Part shown: piece after piece, positions 5,264 to 6,853 of the stretch
Layout of the letters: each line of letters begins with the position of its first letter
How positions within the stretch are numbered: position 1 is the first letter of the stretch
Assembly: GCA_903886165.1 (NCBI GenBank)
Contig: CAISLL010000362.1
Coordinates: 1 to 6,853, forward strand
Length of the DNA stretch: 6,853 bases
Direction of reading: 5' to 3'
Source: an uncultured beta proteobacterium
GTDB lineage: Bacteria; Pseudomonadota; Gammaproteobacteria; Burkholderiales; Burkholderiaceae_C
Notes under the pieces: model-generated
Databases searched by the model: none
The model's input: the letters and a program-made list of their open reading frames with translations, nothing else
Told to the model about the DNA's origin: nothing
Translations under genes and position numbers: made by a program

Positions 5264-6183
5264 ATGAATTTTTTGACATTCTGGCCAACCAGTCCTTCTG
5301 GGTTGCGGTACTGCGCATTGCGACGCCGCTGATCCTGGGCACGCTCGGGGTGCTGCTGTGTGAGCGCGCCGGGGTGCTGAACCTGGGCATCGAGGGCATC
5401 ATGGTGGCGGGTGCATTCACCGGCTGGCTGGCTGTTTATACCGGAGCACCTTTGTGGCTGGGCGTGGCGGCGGCCGCCCTCACTGGCGCCGCGTTGGGCT
5501 TGCTGCATGCATTTTTGACGGTCTTTTTGGCGCTGTCGCAACACGTCTCGGGCTTGGGCATCACCCTGCTTGCCACAGCCCTGAGTTACTACGGCTACCG
5601 GGTCAGTTTCCCCAAGGTTTCGACACCGCCCACCATCACGCCGTTTGCCGAAATGGACTGGCTGCCGCTGCCCGTCCTGGCGCAGCAGACGCCACTGACA
5701 CTGCTGGCGCTGCTGGCGGTGCCCTGGCTGGCCTACGTGCTGTTCAAGACCCCGCTCGGGTTGGCGGTGCGCATGGTGGGCGAGAACCCGCGTGCGGCCG
5801 AAGGGCAGGGTGTGTCGGTGGCTTGGGTGCGCACCGGCGCTGTCGTGGCCGGCTCAGCGTTGATGGGGGTGGCAGGTTCGTTCCTCACGCTGTCGGCCTT
5901 CAATGCCTTCTTCTTCAACATGGTCAACGGGCGTGGCTGGATCTGCGTGGCACTGGTGGTGTTTGCCTCCTGGCGGCCGGGCAAGGCGCTGCTTGGCGCG
6001 CTGCTGTTCGCATTTTTTGATGCCTTGCAACTGCGTTTGCAGCAAATGGGTGATGCCGTGCTGCCCTATCAGCTGTACCTGATGCTGCCTTATGTGCTGT
6101 CGATCGTGGCGCTGGTCCTGGTGGCGCGCAAGGCCAGCTACCCGCAGGCGCTGATGAAGCCGTATCGAAAAGGCGAGCGCTGA
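5260..6183 (+). CDS. BMP-type ABC transporter permease 2 (BPD_transp_2 family)
   Basis: Second permease, 307 residues, shorter than the first as usual for the YufQ/NupQ-like subunit. Landmarks are ERAGVLNLGIEGIMVAGAF (35-53), the ATPase-contact loop VGENPRAAEGQGV (173-185), and GRGWICVALVVFASWRP (224-240), followed by the C-terminal helices ending near LYLMLPYVLSIVALVLVAR (272-290). The start overlaps the stop of permease 1 by four bases (ATGA) and has no strong ribosome site of its own, which points to coupled translation and fixed subunit ratio. The next gene starts 83 nt downstream. Confidence 0.93.
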   Translation: MNEFFDILANQSFWVAVLRIATPLILGTLGVLLCERAGVLNLGIEGIMVAGAFTGWLAVYTGAPLWLGVAAAALTGAALGLLHAFLTVFLALSQHVSGLGITLLATALSYYGYRVSFPKVSTPPTITPFAEMDWLPLPVLAQQTPLTLLALLAVPWLAYVLFKTPLGLAVRMVGENPRAAEGQGVSVAWVRTGAVVAGSALMGVAGSFLTLSAFNAFFFNMVNGRGWICVALVVFASWRPGKALLGALLFAFFDALQLRLQQMGDAVLPYQLYLMLPYVLSIVALVLVARKASYPQALMKPYRKGER

Positions 6184-6266
6184 TTTTTATAAGAAATAGG
6201 ACGCCAGACCTTTTTTCGCATGCATCATCGATATTAATTGGATAGCAAACTACCAGGTATCCCACC

Positions 6267-6853
6267 ATGCTTGACCTGTTGATTTATGACGCAACCTTGC
6301 CCGACGGGCGCACACACATGTCGGTTGCGGTGCGCGACGGCAAAATTGTTGAGGTCTGTGCGGGGCTGGATGCGCCGGCGCGCGAAAGCATCAACGCCCA
6401 GGGCCAGTTGCTCAGCCCGCCTTTTGTCGATCCACACTTCCACATGGACGCCACGCTCAGTTATGGCCTGCCACGTATCAACCAGTCGGGCACGCTGCTT
6501 GAAGGCATTGCGCTGTGGGGTGAACTCAAACCCTTGCTGACGCAGCAAGCGCTGGTTGAGCGCGCCCTGGCCTATTGCGACTGGGCGGTGGCCAAGGGCC
6601 TGCTGGCGATTCGCACCCATGTCGATGTGTGTGACCCGCGCCTGCTGGCCGTGGATGCGCTGCTGGAAGTCAAAAGGCAGGTAGCGCCCTACCTTGACCT
6701 GCAGCTGGTGGCTTTCCCGCAGGATGGCGTGCTGCGAGCGCCCGGCGCGCTCGACAACCTGAAGCGCGCGCTGGACAGGGGCGTGGACGTGGTGGGTGGC
6801 ATTCCACACTTTGAACGCACCATGTCGGACGGTGCGGCCAGCGTCAAGTTGCT
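6267..6853 (+). CDS. Cytosine-deaminase-type amidohydrolase, partial (cut by right edge)
   Basis: N-terminal 195 codons of a metal-dependent amidohydrolase of the CodA/cytosine deaminase group, about 45% of the usual 400-430 residues. The first strands (LLIYDATLPDG) form the composite beta domain. Then come the metal motif FVDPHFHMD (His57 and His59), NQSGTLLEGIALWGELKPLLT (72-92), IRTHVDVCD (115-123), LVAFPQDG (147-154; this Gln position binds the pyrimidine ring in E. coli CodA) and VVGGIPHFERT (175-185). These match CodA closely in order and spacing. The remaining ligands (third His, Glu, Asp) lie beyond the edge. Related enzymes act on isopropylammelide, isoguanine or other ring amines, so cytosine is likely but not certain. 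AGG 11 bases before the ATG is a modest ribosome site. The 83-nt gap in front of it is A+T-rich; the gene is probably co-transcribed with the importer but could have its own promoter. Confidence 0.87.
   Translation, partial: MLDLLIYDATLPDGRTHMSVAVRDGKIVEVCAGLDAPARESINAQGQLLSPPFVDPHFHMDATLSYGLPRINQSGTLLEGIALWGELKPLLTQQALVERALAYCDWAVAKGLLAIRTHVDVCDPRLLAVDALLEVKRQVAPYLDLQLVAFPQDGVLRAPGALDNLKRALDRGVDVVGGIPHFERTMSDGAASVKL

Noticed and set aside
6184..6266. Separate promoter or terminator between permease 2 and the deaminase
   Set aside because: The gap has T runs and a TATTAAT-like box (about 6230-6237), but no stem before the T runs and no fitting -35 box at the right distance, so neither is supported.

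Overview
The window reads as a chromosomal segment of a betaproteobacterium, most likely Burkholderiales of the Comamonadaceae type (Rhodoferax or Polaromonas-like). That placement is an inference from the high GC content, the codon choice, the retropepsin-like membrane protein and the style of the transporter cluster. It was not tested by any search. I see no insertion sequence, phage gene, CRISPR array or RNA gene.

Layout. The left part (1-1233) holds two minus-strand genes. One is a secreted protein of unknown function that is cut off by the left edge (1-464). The other is a single-pass membrane protein with a retropepsin-like aspartic protease domain (628-1233). A divergent regulatory region follows (1234-1611). 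From 1612 to the right edge there is one plus-strand cluster: a BMP-family periplasmic binding protein (1612-2613), a double-domain ABC ATPase (2646-4205), two permeases joined by 4-nt ATGA overlaps (4202-5263 and 5260-6183), and the first 195 codons of a cytosine-deaminase-type amidohydrolase (6267-6853, cut by the right edge).

How the genes work together. The four transporter genes form a complete BMP-type (PnrA/Nup/Yuf-like) ABC importer, a family known for nucleosides and related compounds. The CodA-like deaminase placed behind it suggests that the imported compound, or something derived from it, is a nucleobase that is deaminated for use as a nitrogen source.

The most interesting part is the control region in front of the binding protein. 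Within 75 bp it holds a 6+5+6 inverted repeat (1295-1311), a perfect match to the sigma-54 -24/-12 consensus (1319-1335), and a 13-of-14 match to the palindromic operator of RutR, the uracil/thymine-responsive repressor (1354-1369). The RutR-like site lies just after the start point predicted from the sigma-54 element. A second, weaker -24/-12 match lies closer to the gene (1502-1517). Nitrogen-limitation activation combined with pyrimidine-relieved repression is the logic known for the E. coli rut operon. Here it appears to be attached to a BMP importer and a cytosine-deaminase-like enzyme. The match to each motif is seen directly; the regulatory model is inference.
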